Position numbers and translations under genes: made by a program
Notes under the pieces: model-generated
Databases searched by the model: none
Told to the model about the DNA's origin: nothing
What the model saw: only the letters and a program-made list of their open reading frames with translations
Assembly: GCA_945872405.1 (NCBI GenBank)
Contig: CAMBZT010000006.1
Coordinates: forward strand, 1-64,000
DNA length: 64,000 nt
Direction: 5' to 3'
Source of the DNA: Chitinophaga pinensis
Lineage (GTDB): Bacteria > Bacteroidota > Bacteroidia > Chitinophagales > CAMDFR01
Shown here: positions 1 to 9,061 of the stretch, piece by piece
How the letters are laid out: every line of letters begins with the position of its first letter
Numbering within the stretch: position 1 is the first letter of the stretch

Positions 1-1502
1 GTTACGCTATAAACGCTTCCAATATCATTTGTCCCAGTGCCGCCTGCTGCCAATAAATAATACCAAAAATTCTGAACACCACTATTCGTATGCACGCCTC
101 CATTGTCGGCGCTACCGGTATACCAATAGGTTCCAAAATAGGTGTCTGGATTGCGATAAGGGTTTTGGCTAGCCATAGACCGAATGCCGCCCGTAACCAA
201 ATCTTCGCCCATCGTCCAATTAAGATAAGATGGGTCGGCATAATATTCAACAGCTGTACCAAAGATGTCGCTAAATGATTCGTTTAACGCTCCAGATTCG
301 TTTAGATAATCAAGATTTGCCGTATAAGAATCTAAGCCGTGTGCGATTTCATGTCCTGTGATATCAACAGAAACCAATGGTCTAAAGCTAAAATAAGAAC
401 CACCATCACCAAAAGTCATTCTCGTTCCATCCCAGTAAGCATTATCATAATCAACATCATAATGCACATACAAATTCAATAAATAGCCTGCGCCATCTAT
501 GCTGTTTCTTCCTTTTGATAGAAAAAAATCATAGGTTTTTTCTGCTCCCCAATGCGCATCTGGCGCATATTGATCTTTGGCTGGATTCACATTGTTCCAA
601 TTATTGTCTGCGTCAGTAAAGTCGACTGCTGCTCCGTAGGAGGTGCCTGTTCTCATATTATAGGTTCTGATTCCTGAGCCTCTACCTGCTTCTCTTAATC
701 GATAGGTTGCTCCTGTATAGTCGGTAGTAAAAGAACGAACGCCTCTATATACTGTTGTGGCTGTTCCGGCAGCATCGGCATGACATATCTTGTTGCTTGT
801 TTTGACAATTTCTCCGGTTTCTGCATTTACATAAACGTCATAACGGCCCATCGGTTTGTGCGCATAAATATCAAATTTCCAACAAAGAATAAACTCTGAA
901 GAGCTATTTATACCTCCTTTCTGCTGTATCACTAATTGTCCTGTTGGAAAAAAGGTAGCTGCAGGATTGTTCTGTTCTCTTTTAATAAAAAGCTCTTCCT
1001 CAGGAAGATTCCATTTGTATGTGGTGGCTCCGACGCTTGATGTTGCATAATTTAAAGCTGCCGATTCAGACAAGCTAGCCATGGTGGCAATAGCGATTTT
1101 ATTAAAAATATAGCCATTGTATTTTTCTACTTTCCCTGCTTTAATATGCAACAAAAAGATTCCATTTTCAACAGGAACACCACTAACCATGGTTTGATAA
1201 CGTTTGTGGGTATAACCTAGTTGATCCGTTTCTGTGCCTATAAGCTTAAAGCTATAATTACTCTGAAGTTTAAATTGTTTTTTTACATGAAACAAAAACT
1301 GCTCCTCTGTAAGATTGCCCCCATCTCTGAACTTAATAAAGGTCGGAATAATATTCTCCTGCTTGAGCCAGATTTGCTCAGCACCTGTCATTATATTTTC
1401 TGCATCAACGCCATACACTTCTCTTGGTTGAAATTTGTTTTGTGCTTGAATGGATGACAAAAAGATAGAGGCGAATAGGATCAAAAAATATTTGTTTCTC
1501 AT
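1..1502 (-). CDS. Secreted M4-family (thermolysin-like) zinc metallopeptidase, truncated by the window edge
   Basis: The frame is open from an ATG at 1502 to the left edge, so about 500 residues are visible and the C-terminus is missing. A signal peptide (basic start, hydrophobic run, SIQAQ cut region) is followed by a long propeptide-like N-terminal half. The M4 zinc site is HEIAH at residues 384-388, with the third ligand Glu in NESFSD at 408; that 24-residue spacing is normal for thermolysin. GGVHTNSG around residue 471 supplies the active-site His. Known M4 enzymes are made as secreted, self-processing precursors that degrade extracellular protein. In this phylum such proteins usually end in a T9SS sorting domain, which would lie outside the window. 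The family call is firm; the substrate is unknown. Confidence 0.93.
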   Translation of the reverse strand, partial: MRNKYFLILFASIFLSSIQAQNKFQPREVYGVDAENIMTGAEQIWLKQENIIPTFIKFRDGGNLTEEQFLFHVKKQFKLQSNYSFKLIGTETDQLGYTHKRYQTMVSGVPVENGIFLLHIKAGKVEKYNGYIFNKIAIATMASLSESAALNYATSSVGATTYKWNLPEEELFIKREQNNPAATFFPTGQLVIQQKGGINSSSEFILCWKFDIYAHKPMGRYDVYVNAETGEIVKTSNKICHADAAGTATTVYRGVRSFTTDYTGATYRLREAGRGSGIRTYNMRTGTSYGAAVDFTDADNNWNNVNPAKDQYAPDAHWGAEKTYDFFLSKGRNSIDGAGYLLNLYVHYDVDYDNAYWDGTRMTFGDGGSYFSFRPLVSVDITGHEIAHGLDSYTANLDYLNESGALNESFSDIFGTAVEYYADPSYLNWTMGEDLVTGGIRSMASQNPYRNPDTYFGTYWYTGSADNGGVHTNSGVQNFWYYLLAAGGTGTNDIGSVYSV

Positions 1503-1620
1503 CTTAAATTTTTTGTTTTGGCTTGGGTTTAAATTTTTGGTTATCAAAAGTAAATAAAAATAAAACAGAATTTCGAATAATTGAGCCATTTTTGCGTTTA
1601 CAATTCAAACTTTGACCGCT

Positions 1621-3129
1621 ATGTCGTTAACGAAAACTCACGTTAATTTTTTATTGCTGCTTCTGTTATCCTCATTAACAACTTATTATGTGAGTAGTTG
1701 TAAAAAAGACCAACTACTTACTGACAATTCTAAATTATTGCTTTTTTCAACAGATACACTGACTTTTGATACGGTGTTTACCACCTTGGGAACCACCACC
1801 AAGTATTTTAAGATTATCAATCCTCATAATAGGAACGTAGAAATTACAGACATTCATTTAAAAAACGAAGGAAGCACCACCTTTCGTTTAAATATTGATG
1901 GGGTGAGTGGCAATAGTGCTCAAAACATTATCGTGCCGGCCAATGATAGTATTTATGTCTTCGTGGCCGTAACCGTAGATCCAGGCGGCATAGATGCCCC
2001 TTTTATATACAACGATGATGTAGAAATTAGTTTTAACGGCAATACACAAAGTGTGAATTTAATGGCTTGGGGCCAGGACGCCTATTTTCATTACGGAGAA
2101 ATCATTAATTCTAACACCACTTGGCTCAACAACAAACCCCATGTTTTGGTCAGTAAAGACGGCATTCCTGGCGTCTTGGTGTCAAGTGGTGTCACATTGA
2201 ATGTTCCAAAAAACACACATGTTTTCGCCATGAATAATACAGGTATTTATTGTTGGGGCACCCTCAATATGGGATATGATGCCAACAATTGCAATGACAC
2301 CATCACGATGGGGGGAATCAGATTAGAGAGCTATTACGATAATCTTCCCGGTCAGTGGGGTGGCATCAATATGCTAAGAGGCAGCACGGGTAATTTTAAA
2401 TATGTTAACATAAATGAAAGCGCATATGGGATATTTACTGGTAGCGATACTACCGCAGATGTTAGCCAGTTTACAAACAATTCGAATCGACCAATAATTA
2501 ACCTTGAAAGCGTAGTGATAAGTAACACCGGCTTTGGTCAATTTGCAAGCGGGGGATTTAAGTTTGGTGGATTAAACAGTTTCAACAGCAAGATTCGGGC
2601 AGTGAATACCGTCATCTACAACAGCACAGGAAGCAACCTCCTTTTGATCCTGGGAGGCGATTACAAATTTTATAATTGCACTTTCTATAATGGAGGTTCC
2701 GCATCAGTAGAACATCAAACAGAAGTATTGCTAATCAGCAACTTCGTACAACAAGGATCGGTGATTGACACTAACGCCTTTGAAAATGCCGAGTTTGACA
2801 ATTGTATCATTTATGGAAGTCTTGACGAGGAACTGTCCTTAAATAAAATTAGCGCCTCCGGTGGTCTTAATGTTCAGCTGAATAATTGTAATGTTAAAAC
2901 AAAACTAAATACAGATTCTTTAGGATTTGTTGCCCTGAAAAAAAATATCAGTCCCGAGTTCAGTGACGCCTTCAACGGAAATTTTAATCTAACCTCAAGC
3001 TCCCCATGTATTGACGCTGGACTTGAATTATCTAGTATTTATCCTCTCACCCTTAAAGATTTTTGTGGGGGATCAGGTAATTCACGGCCCACTGGTTCTG
3101 CGTTTGATATTGGAGCATTTGAGTACTAG
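1621..3129 (+). CDS. Beta-helix surface lipoprotein (choice-of-anchor Q type)
   Basis: An N-terminal hydrophobic segment ends in a lipobox (VSSC, Cys about residue 27), so it is probably a lipid-anchored envelope or surface protein. Residues ~40-130 resemble an Ig-like Hydin/DUF1573-type beta domain. The middle and C-terminal parts are Asn- and Gly-rich with repeating turns typical of right-handed parallel beta-helices. The protein ends with the SPCIDAG and FDIGAFEY motifs common in Bacteroidota choice-of-anchor Q proteins. I prefer the ATG at 1621 because the frame otherwise opens only with a TTG at 1612. It stands alone, divergent from the M4 protease gene. A binding or adhesive role is possible, but no catalytic residues can be identified. 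Confidence 0.75.
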   Translation: MSLTKTHVNFLLLLLLSSLTTYYVSSCKKDQLLTDNSKLLLFSTDTLTFDTVFTTLGTTTKYFKIINPHNRNVEITDIHLKNEGSTTFRLNIDGVSGNSAQNIIVPANDSIYVFVAVTVDPGGIDAPFIYNDDVEISFNGNTQSVNLMAWGQDAYFHYGEIINSNTTWLNNKPHVLVSKDGIPGVLVSSGVTLNVPKNTHVFAMNNTGIYCWGTLNMGYDANNCNDTITMGGIRLESYYDNLPGQWGGINMLRGSTGNFKYVNINESAYGIFTGSDTTADVSQFTNNSNRPIINLESVVISNTGFGQFASGGFKFGGLNSFNSKIRAVNTVIYNSTGSNLLLILGGDYKFYNCTFYNGGSASVEHQTEVLLISNFVQQGSVIDTNAFENAEFDNCIIYGSLDEELSLNKISASGGLNVQLNNCNVKTKLNTDSLGFVALKKNISPEFSDAFNGNFNLTSSSPCIDAGLELSSIYPLTLKDFCGGSGNSRPTGSAFDIGAFEY

Positions 3130-3219
3130 CATTGTTTCCTTCTTTTTCTTCCCCGCTAAACATCTATCGAACAAAATTATTTTTCGCATATTAGCGTTTA
3201 TATTATCTAGTGTTATATC

Positions 3220-5475
3220 GTGAAACGTTTTTTAAAAAACATACTTCATTCATTTCCTTTTCAATTGTTGTTACTCAATCTGAAGAGACATCAATTGCTC
3301 TTGCTTTTTTGGGTCATTTTTTTTCTTACCATCACCAATAACTTATACACGATTTACGGGGTTCCTTTTTTGTTCTTAGACCCCGAATATCTTGGTAAAG
3401 GCGGCTATGTTAGTTTCGCATGGGTAGGTCTTTCGTTTGGTGCTTTCGTAGTCACATGGAATCTTGTATTGTATATACTAAACAGCTTTCGTTTTCATTT
3501 CTTGGCTAGTTTACGATATCCCCTTTTTACATTTAGTTTGAACAATTCTTTTGTTCCCATCATTTTTATTCTTGTCTATCTTATTTCGGTTATTTTGTTT
3601 CAAAAAAACAATGAGTTTATCACCACCAAAGATCTGATATTGGATGTGTCTGGGTTTTTTGCTGGTTTCATTAGCATGGTCTTTATCAATGCCGCCTATT
3701 TCCAATTTGCGAATAAAGATATTATTGGCGTGATGAAAAATAGAAAGCGCGCACTAAAGAGAATTACGCGTAGCTATCAAAAAAATCGTTCCGAAAGATT
3801 TGTGGTGCTCACAGAAAACGAACCCCCTTTTTTTGTTAGGAGTTATCTTACCGGCAATCTAAAAATAAGGCTAGCAAGAAATGTAGAACATTATGACAAA
3901 GACATACTCAACGAAGTATTTCAACAGCATCATTGGAATGCCGTTCTTTTACAATGTATTTCCTTGTTTACCTTAATCGTGCTAGGCATTTTTATAGAAG
4001 TTCCCATTTTTCAATTGCCCTCAGCCGCCAATATTTTTTTTGCATTTGCTTCCTTTGTTTCCATTTATGGATTGTTTAAGTTTTGGGCTGGAAGATGGAG
4101 CACTACCGCTTTTCTCGTCATTTTTGTTTTAATGAATCTGGTGACTAAATATAGTTATCTCACTTATCAAAATAAGGCGACAGGTCTTGATTATAATAAA
4201 GCCCCTCGAGAATATTCAAACGAAGCGCTGGAGGAATTGGCTTCAGAAGAAAACAAAAAAGAAGACATCGAAGGCATAAAAAACATCTTGGCAAAATGGA
4301 GTCAAAAAAACAATTACAATTCTAAAACGAAGCCTAAAATTTTCTTTGTTTGTGCCAGTGGTGGTGGCTTAAGAGCCGCCATGTTTACGATGGCAACGCT
4401 TCAAAAAATTGATAGTATGAGCGAGGGTAACATGATGCGTCAAACGTTTTTGATGACGGGCGCTTCTGGTGGTATGCAGGGCGTTTCTTACTTCAGGGAA
4501 CTCTATTATCGCAGCTTATCAGACACAAGCATTCGACTAAAAAACAGCCGCTATACATATGATGTAGCCAAAGATTTAATCAATGCATTGACCGCTTCTA
4601 TCACCACCAACGATCTGTTTTTTCCATGGAGAAATCTAGTTGTCGGCGACAATAAATACAAAAAAGATCGTGGCTATATGTGGGAGTATCAGTTCAATAG
4701 AAACTGCGAAAGCATTATGGATAAGACGCTTGGCGACTATGTTGTGCCAGAAAAAAACGCTAAAATTCCGTTAATGTTAACCTATCCGGTCTTAACAAAC
4801 GATGCGCGCTTTCTTTTTATTGGCTCACAACCAATGCGTTTCTTAATGACCCCTTTCGATAACAGAAAAAAAAATATCACAAAAAAAATAGACGGCATAG
4901 ACTACCTTACTTTCTTTGAAGCGTATCGTCCACTGCGAATGCCGATTCTTACTTCTATCCGCTTGAATGCCACCTACCCTTGGATTTTACCCAATGCTAC
5001 CTTTCCCACCAAACCTGAATTCACTGTGATGGATGCGGGAATCAGAGATAACTTTGGAACGGGTATCGTTGTTCGCTTTGTGAATGTCTTCAAAAATTGG
5101 ATGGAAGCAAATACCTCTGGGGTGGTCATTGTTGAAATTAGAGCATCCGAAAAATTTGGAGATACCGAAGAACTGGACAAAAAATCTTGGTTGGCAAAAG
5201 TGAGTTCTCCTTTTGGTACCATTGGAAATAACTTGGCCAACCTGCACGACTATAATAATGATGGCTTACTCAGTTTGTTGGACCAAAACATGGACGTGCC
5301 ATTGTCTTTGATTCGTTTTGAATATGTGCCCGAGAGAAAATCTGATAAAGCGAGTATGAGTTTTCGCTTAACGACAAAGGAAAAAGAAGATATTCTGCAG
5401 AGTACGCACAATCTTGAAAACATTCGATCATTAAATCGATTGTTGCAGCTCTTAGAAAAAAGCAATAAGAGATAA
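3220..5475 (+). CDS. Polytopic membrane protein with C-terminal patatin-like phospholipase domain
   Basis: The 751-residue protein starts at GTG 3220. The N-terminal half holds several hydrophobic segments (about residues 25-45, 65-90, 110-127, 143-163, 243-262, 270-285 and 297-313). A patatin-like domain follows: glycine-rich oxyanion loop SGGGLRA at 380-386, nucleophile Ser416 in GASGG, and the dyad Asp605 in MDAG. Patatin family members use a Ser/Asp dyad to hydrolyse acyl lipids. The architecture suggests a membrane-tethered lipase facing the cytoplasm or periplasm; its substrate cannot be read from sequence. It follows the beta-helix lipoprotein gene by 90 bp with no evident terminator. 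Confidence 0.82.
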   Translation: MKRFLKNILHSFPFQLLLLNLKRHQLLLLFWVIFFLTITNNLYTIYGVPFLFLDPEYLGKGGYVSFAWVGLSFGAFVVTWNLVLYILNSFRFHFLASLRYPLFTFSLNNSFVPIIFILVYLISVILFQKNNEFITTKDLILDVSGFFAGFISMVFINAAYFQFANKDIIGVMKNRKRALKRITRSYQKNRSERFVVLTENEPPFFVRSYLTGNLKIRLARNVEHYDKDILNEVFQQHHWNAVLLQCISLFTLIVLGIFIEVPIFQLPSAANIFFAFASFVSIYGLFKFWAGRWSTTAFLVIFVLMNLVTKYSYLTYQNKATGLDYNKAPREYSNEALEELASEENKKEDIEGIKNILAKWSQKNNYNSKTKPKIFFVCASGGGLRAAMFTMATLQKIDSMSEGNMMRQTFLMTGASGGMQGVSYFRELYYRSLSDTSIRLKNSRYTYDVAKDLINALTASITTNDLFFPWRNLVVGDNKYKKDRGYMWEYQFNRNCESIMDKTLGDYVVPEKNAKIPLMLTYPVLTNDARFLFIGSQPMRFLMTPFDNRKKNITKKIDGIDYLTFFEAYRPLRMPILTSIRLNATYPWILPNATFPTKPEFTVMDAGIRDNFGTGIVVRFVNVFKNWMEANTSGVVIVEIRASEKFGDTEELDKKSWLAKVSSPFGTIGNNLANLHDYNNDGLLSLLDQNMDVPLSLIRFEYVPERKSDKASMSFRLTTKEKEDILQSTHNLENIRSLNRLLQLLEKSNKR

Positions 5476-5504
5476 AACCTTGTTCCTAAAGGTCTTTTAT
5501 CTTC

Positions 5505-5512
5505 TATCTTTG
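5505..5512 (+). promoter_or_regulatory. Bacteroidota-type -7 box upstream of arsC/spx-like gene
   Basis: TATCTTTG matches the TAnnTTTG -7 consensus of Bacteroidota housekeeping promoters and lies 40 bp before the ATG at 5553. A TTG at 5480-5482 is a possible -33 element, although the 22-bp spacing is slightly long. Identified from motif match only. Confidence 0.5.
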
Positions 5513-5552
5513 TTGCGCAACTATTAGACACATCACTCTTAATTTTTTCTTT

Positions 5553-5906
5553 ATGAAAGTCTGGTTTAACCCCGCTTGCACTACTTGTCAAAATACAGAA
5601 AACTATTTAAACGAATGTAAAATCGACTTTGAAAAAAGAGAATATCTACAAGATAATCCTTCTGAAAAAGAAATCAGAGAACTCTTAAAAATATTGGGAA
5701 TCATTCCCATGGGATTGATTCGTACCAAGGATAAGGTATTTAAGGAAAAATTTTATGGTAAGCAGATGAGCAACGACGAATGGATTAAAGCCATGGCCGA
5801 AAACCCTTCTATTATTGAGCGTCCAGTTATTATTCATAATGGGAAAGCTGTGATTGGCCGTCCGATTGAAAAAGTGATTGAGTTTGTGAAACAGTCAAAG
5901 AAATAA
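5553..5906 (+). CDS. ArsC/Spx-family thioredoxin-fold protein
   Basis: The 117-residue protein has the ArsC-like fold signature: a beta strand, then NPAC at residues 6-9 and a second Cys at 12 (CTTC). Conserved Arg-Pro pairs follow in IIERPVI and IGRPIEKV, typical of the C-terminal half of ArsC, Spx and YffB proteins. Canonical glutaredoxin-linked arsenate reductases carry CxxSR-type loops; the CxxC here is closer to Spx or the uncharacterised YffB-like group. Arsenate reduction is therefore possible but not shown. No arsB, arsR or acr3 gene is adjacent. Length is normal for the family. Confidence 0.85.
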   Translation: MKVWFNPACTTCQNTENYLNECKIDFEKREYLQDNPSEKEIRELLKILGIIPMGLIRTKDKVFKEKFYGKQMSNDEWIKAMAENPSIIERPVIIHNGKAVIGRPIEKVIEFVKQSKK

Positions 5907-5933
5907 TTTTTCTACATTTCGCTTTTTCCCTTA

Positions 5934-6061
5934 TTGGTGCATAACACCAACAAAGGCGGGGAGAATAAGCTCGCTTTTGGAAACCAATGCTGCATGAGCG
6001 ATAGCAGGCAGTACCGCTTACGCCGTATAGCGCGACAGCAAGCCATTATACTTGCTTGCTG
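5934..6061. other. Structured, relatively GC-rich intergenic segment with two hairpins
   Basis: The 304-bp gap between the ArsC-like gene and the methyltransferase (5907-6210) contains no convincing ORF. It has a 6-bp inverted repeat TTGGTG/CACCAA (5934-5939 with 5945-5950, 5-nt loop) and an 8-bp inverted repeat CAGCAAGC/GCTTGCTG (6036-6043 with 6054-6061, 10-nt loop). Neither is followed by a U-tract, so simple Rho-independent termination is not supported. The stretch from about 5940 to 6075 is visibly richer in G and C than its surroundings. It may be a small RNA, a repeat remnant or a structured 3'-UTR; I do not recognise it. Confidence 0.4.
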
Positions 6062-6141
6062 GCATGCCCAAAGTGATATATAACAAATCTCTCAACAAGG
6101 AAAGCTACATACCTTTTTTACAATTGTTAAGGATTTTGCTC

Positions 6142-6149
6142 TATTTTTG
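6142..6149 (+). promoter_or_regulatory. Predicted -7 box for the methyltransferase gene
   Basis: TATTTTTG fits the TAnnTTTG box 61 bp before the ATG at 6211. That would give a transcript start near 6156, at the base of the hairpin described next. I see no well-spaced TTG -33 element. Confidence 0.4.
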
Positions 6150-6152
6150 CAG

Positions 6153-6188
6153 CACCATATCCGTTGATTTTCAAACGACGGGATGGTG
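6153..6188 (+). promoter_or_regulatory. 5'-leader stem-loop upstream of methyltransferase gene
   Basis: CACCAT (6153-6158) pairs with ATGGTG (6183-6188). Inside it, CCGT (6161-6164) pairs with ACGG (6178-6181) and TGA with TCA around a short T-rich loop. The interrupted hairpin occupies most of the predicted leader of the downstream gene. No U-tract follows, so it is not a terminator. It could be a leader RNA structure or a dyad-symmetric operator. No known riboswitch family is recognised. Confidence 0.45.
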
Positions 6189-6210
6189 GTTTAAACAATA
6201 AAAGCGCCCT

Positions 6211-7116
6211 ATGAAAAGATACTCTTTTAAAGAAATATTGAACTGCGAGATGTGTAAAGAAAGCACGCGCGATCACAAAATTTTAGGGCAAAGACTCAAT
6301 CAATCGCAGGGGTTTAACCCGAAAAACAAGGTAGGCATTTCTGTGGGGGTGCAACAATGTACGAACTGTGGACTTATCTATTCGAATCCACAGCCCATTC
6401 CTTTTGATTTGCAGGACCATTATGGAACACCGCCTGAGCAATATTGGAAAGCGGAATACTTTGTGTGGCATAAGGAATATTTTTCTACAGTAATTGGGAT
6501 TGCAAAAAAGTTGCTTGATTTTAAACATGGCATGAAGGCATTAGACATTGGTGCTGGGCTGGGTAAAGCAATGCTATCTATGGAAAATGAAGGCTTTGAG
6601 GCAAGTGGATTTGAGCCCTCTGTGCCTTTTTACGAAAGAGCTATTTCGAAGATGGGCATTAAGAGCGAGCAACTAAAATTGGGTGCTATTGAAGATGTTG
6701 AATATCCTGAGAGCGCTTTTGATTTCATCACCTTTGGGGCCGTATTTGAGCATGTTTATGAACCAGCATTATCTTTAGAAAAGGCATTGAATTGGTTGAA
6801 ACCAAATGGCATCATTCATATTGAAGTGCCTTCCTCGCGTTGGTTGATGCCTAAGTTTATGAATTTATATTTTAAACTGCGCAGCACCAACTATGTGACG
6901 AACTTGAGCCCTATGCATACGCCTTTTCACTTGCATGAATTTGACTTAAAATCATTTCAGAAACTTGCCGCTATTCAAGGATTTGTAGTGGCCAGATATG
7001 ATTATACTGTTTGTTCCATTTATCATGTTCCGTCTATATTACATCCTATTTTAAAAGCATACATGAAGGCCACCAATACAGGGATGCAGCTGACAGTATA
7101 TCTCAGAAAAAAATAA
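6211..7116 (+). CDS. Class I SAM-dependent methyltransferase with N-terminal Cys pairs
   Basis: The 301-residue protein begins with two CxxC pairs (CEMC near residues 11-14 and CTNC near 50-53) that look like a zinc-binding ribbon. A Rossmann methyltransferase core follows, with motif I ALDIGAGLGKA at about residues 110-120 and a later FGAVFEHVYEP acceptor-loop motif. This layout occurs in a widespread group of class I methyltransferases acting on sugars, lipids or other small molecules. The substrate cannot be assigned. It is flanked by a predicted promoter and leader hairpin upstream and by convergent recX downstream, so it is probably monocistronic. Confidence 0.82.
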   Translation: MKRYSFKEILNCEMCKESTRDHKILGQRLNQSQGFNPKNKVGISVGVQQCTNCGLIYSNPQPIPFDLQDHYGTPPEQYWKAEYFVWHKEYFSTVIGIAKKLLDFKHGMKALDIGAGLGKAMLSMENEGFEASGFEPSVPFYERAISKMGIKSEQLKLGAIEDVEYPESAFDFITFGAVFEHVYEPALSLEKALNWLKPNGIIHIEVPSSRWLMPKFMNLYFKLRSTNYVTNLSPMHTPFHLHEFDLKSFQKLAAIQGFVVARYDYTVCSIYHVPSILHPILKAYMKATNTGMQLTVYLRKK

Positions 7117-7187
7117 ATTATAACAAATTAACTGTCGTTTGAAAGCTTGTTAACGTTCTTTTAAATTGCCTTTGCGTGAGCGATCTT

Positions 7188-7673
7188 TTATTCTTCTGGT
7201 TTCGCTAAGATTGTGTTGACCAATTCCCATACTATATCAGACTCGTAGCCCTTACTCATTCCATATCGTGCTAATTTTACCTTTCTGTCGTAGCCTGTTT
7301 CGTCCTTAAATTTTGTATTTCGGGTTTCTAATAAACCTTTCAGTCTTTCTTTGTATTCGTGGTTATCTATATTTTCAAAGGCTTCTTCAAAGCTTTCTGG
7401 ATTGACTCTTTTGCGCTGTAATTCACTCTTAATTTTTATCTTTCCCCATTTTTTGATGCTAGACTTACCACGCACAAATGCATTGGAAAAGCGCTCTTCG
7501 TTCACGAAATTTTCGTCAGCTAAAAATGTTTTTATTCTCTCTTTGATCTCATCGGTGGCTAAACATTCTTTTAGCTTTATATCCACTTCCTTCCATGTTC
7601 TTTCTCTATAGGCACAAAATTTCATTATTTTCGCCAATATTAATTTTTCGTCTGAAGAATCTAGATTGCTCAT
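7188..7673 (-). CDS. recX: Regulatory protein RecX
   Basis: The 161-residue basic, helical protein has the RecX pattern: AKIMKFCAYRERTWKEV near the start, a middle LSELxRKRVNP-like segment (KSELQRKRVNPESF), and a C-terminal KLARYGMSKGYESDIVWELV repeat. RecX proteins bind RecA filaments and modulate recombinase activity. RecA itself is not in this window. The start is ATG at 7673. The gene is convergent with the methyltransferase and divergent from the MFS gene. Length is typical for Bacteroidota RecX. Confidence 0.88.
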   Translation of the reverse strand: MSNLDSSDEKLILAKIMKFCAYRERTWKEVDIKLKECLATDEIKERIKTFLADENFVNEERFSNAFVRGKSSIKKWGKIKIKSELQRKRVNPESFEEAFENIDNHEYKERLKGLLETRNTKFKDETGYDRKVKLARYGMSKGYESDIVWELVNTILAKPEE

Positions 7674-7765
7674 TGTGTGCTTTATTATTACCGCTCTTTA
7701 GTTTGAAAATCTTTCATTCTATAGAAAAAGTTTCGACGTTAAATATACCTGATTGAAAAGATTTT

Positions 7766-9061
7766 ATGACAAATAAAAAAGCGATTTCGCTATTGTTTCT
7801 TGCGAACTCTATCTCTGGATGTGCCCAAGGCATCAGTATGATAGGGGTGGTTTGGTATATGAATTCTGTGTTAAAAGTAGGCTCCGCGTATGGTCTGTTT
7901 TATGCTTTTGTGGTTTTGTGTTCTATGTTTTGGGGCTTATATGTGGGTTCTCTCATTGATAAATACAATCGCAAAAATATTTTTTTGGGTATTAATTTAG
8001 TGGGAGGCATTATGTTGCTAAGTGCTGCAGCTATTGGGTTTTCTCTCGACCATGTGCCTTTTCTTTTGTCGGCAGTGGTGTTTGCCACCACCACTTTTAT
8101 TTATAATGCACATTACCCAAACCTCTATGCTATAGCGCAAGAGATTAGCGAACCCAAAGATTATGTCCGTATTACTTCGTACATAGAAATACAAGGACAG
8201 GCCACCACGGTGCTGAGTGGTGCACTGGCGGCTGTTTTAATGCAGGGTTATCAGATCGGTGAGGCGTCGTTTTTTCAGGCATATATCCCTGCTTCTTTTC
8301 ATTTTGAAGCATGGAGCTTACCTCAAATTTTATTATTGGATGGCATCACTTATGCTGTCTCTCTAATTGTGATTTGGTTTGTGCATTATACGCCTTTAAA
8401 GGAAAGAAGTATTGATACGTCGAGTATTCAAGAGCGGATGATGTATGGCATCAATTACTTAAAAGACAATCGATTGATTTTATTGTTTGGTACTGCTAGT
8501 TTGGCGGTCTTCATCACGATAATTATTAACGCCTACTATCAAATGCCCGTCTATATAGATTTGTTTCTTCATGAAAAAAGCTCGGTGTTTGCTGGTAGCG
8601 AATTATTTTTTGCTTTTGGTGCTTTATGTGCGGGCATATTTGCTCGCTATGTTTTTAACCAAACAAATATCGTGTTTAAAGTGATTGCGCTCACCTTTGC
8701 TTCTGTGTGTTGTTACTTTGTTTTTATGTTCAATAAAAACCTATCTATTTTCTTTTGTTGTAATTTTATTCTAGGACTCAGCAATGCCGCCATACGGATT
8801 TTTCGTGTTACTTATATTTTTAAGTTGGTTCCGAATCATGTGATAGGAAGGGTGAATGGTATTTTAAATTTGGCGAGCTATTTCTTTAGATTTTTAATTG
8901 GTTTATTATTCGCTATTCCTTTCTTTAACCATGAAAATGGCGTGAGATATAGTATGCTTTTTTTGGCTTTGTTTACCCTTGTCGGTGCACTTATTCTAGC
9001 GAGTAAATACAACGTGTTGCGAGCTGAGGAATTAAAAAAAACAAGCCATGAAGCAGCCTAA
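7766..9061 (+). CDS. MFS-family membrane transporter
   Basis: The 431-residue, very hydrophobic protein has around 12 predicted helices. The canonical MFS loop between helices 2 and 3 appears as GSLIDKYNRKN, and the N-terminal helix starts FLANSISGCAQG. It resembles the MFS_3/enterobactin-exporter-like group, so export of a small compound is likely; the substrate is unknown. Its last 14 bp overlap the start of the lipid-kinase gene, implying cotranscription and translational coupling. Confidence 0.85.
   Translation: MTNKKAISLLFLANSISGCAQGISMIGVVWYMNSVLKVGSAYGLFYAFVVLCSMFWGLYVGSLIDKYNRKNIFLGINLVGGIMLLSAAAIGFSLDHVPFLLSAVVFATTTFIYNAHYPNLYAIAQEISEPKDYVRITSYIEIQGQATTVLSGALAAVLMQGYQIGEASFFQAYIPASFHFEAWSLPQILLLDGITYAVSLIVIWFVHYTPLKERSIDTSSIQERMMYGINYLKDNRLILLFGTASLAVFITIIINAYYQMPVYIDLFLHEKSSVFAGSELFFAFGALCAGIFARYVFNQTNIVFKVIALTFASVCCYFVFMFNKNLSIFFCCNFILGLSNAAIRIFRVTYIFKLVPNHVIGRVNGILNLASYFFRFLIGLLFAIPFFNHENGVRYSMLFLALFTLVGALILASKYNVLRAEELKKTSHEAA

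Noticed and set aside
5250-5591. 113-residue minus-strand ORF
   Set aside because: It overlaps the end of the patatin gene and the start of the ArsC-like gene in antisense and resembles no known protein.
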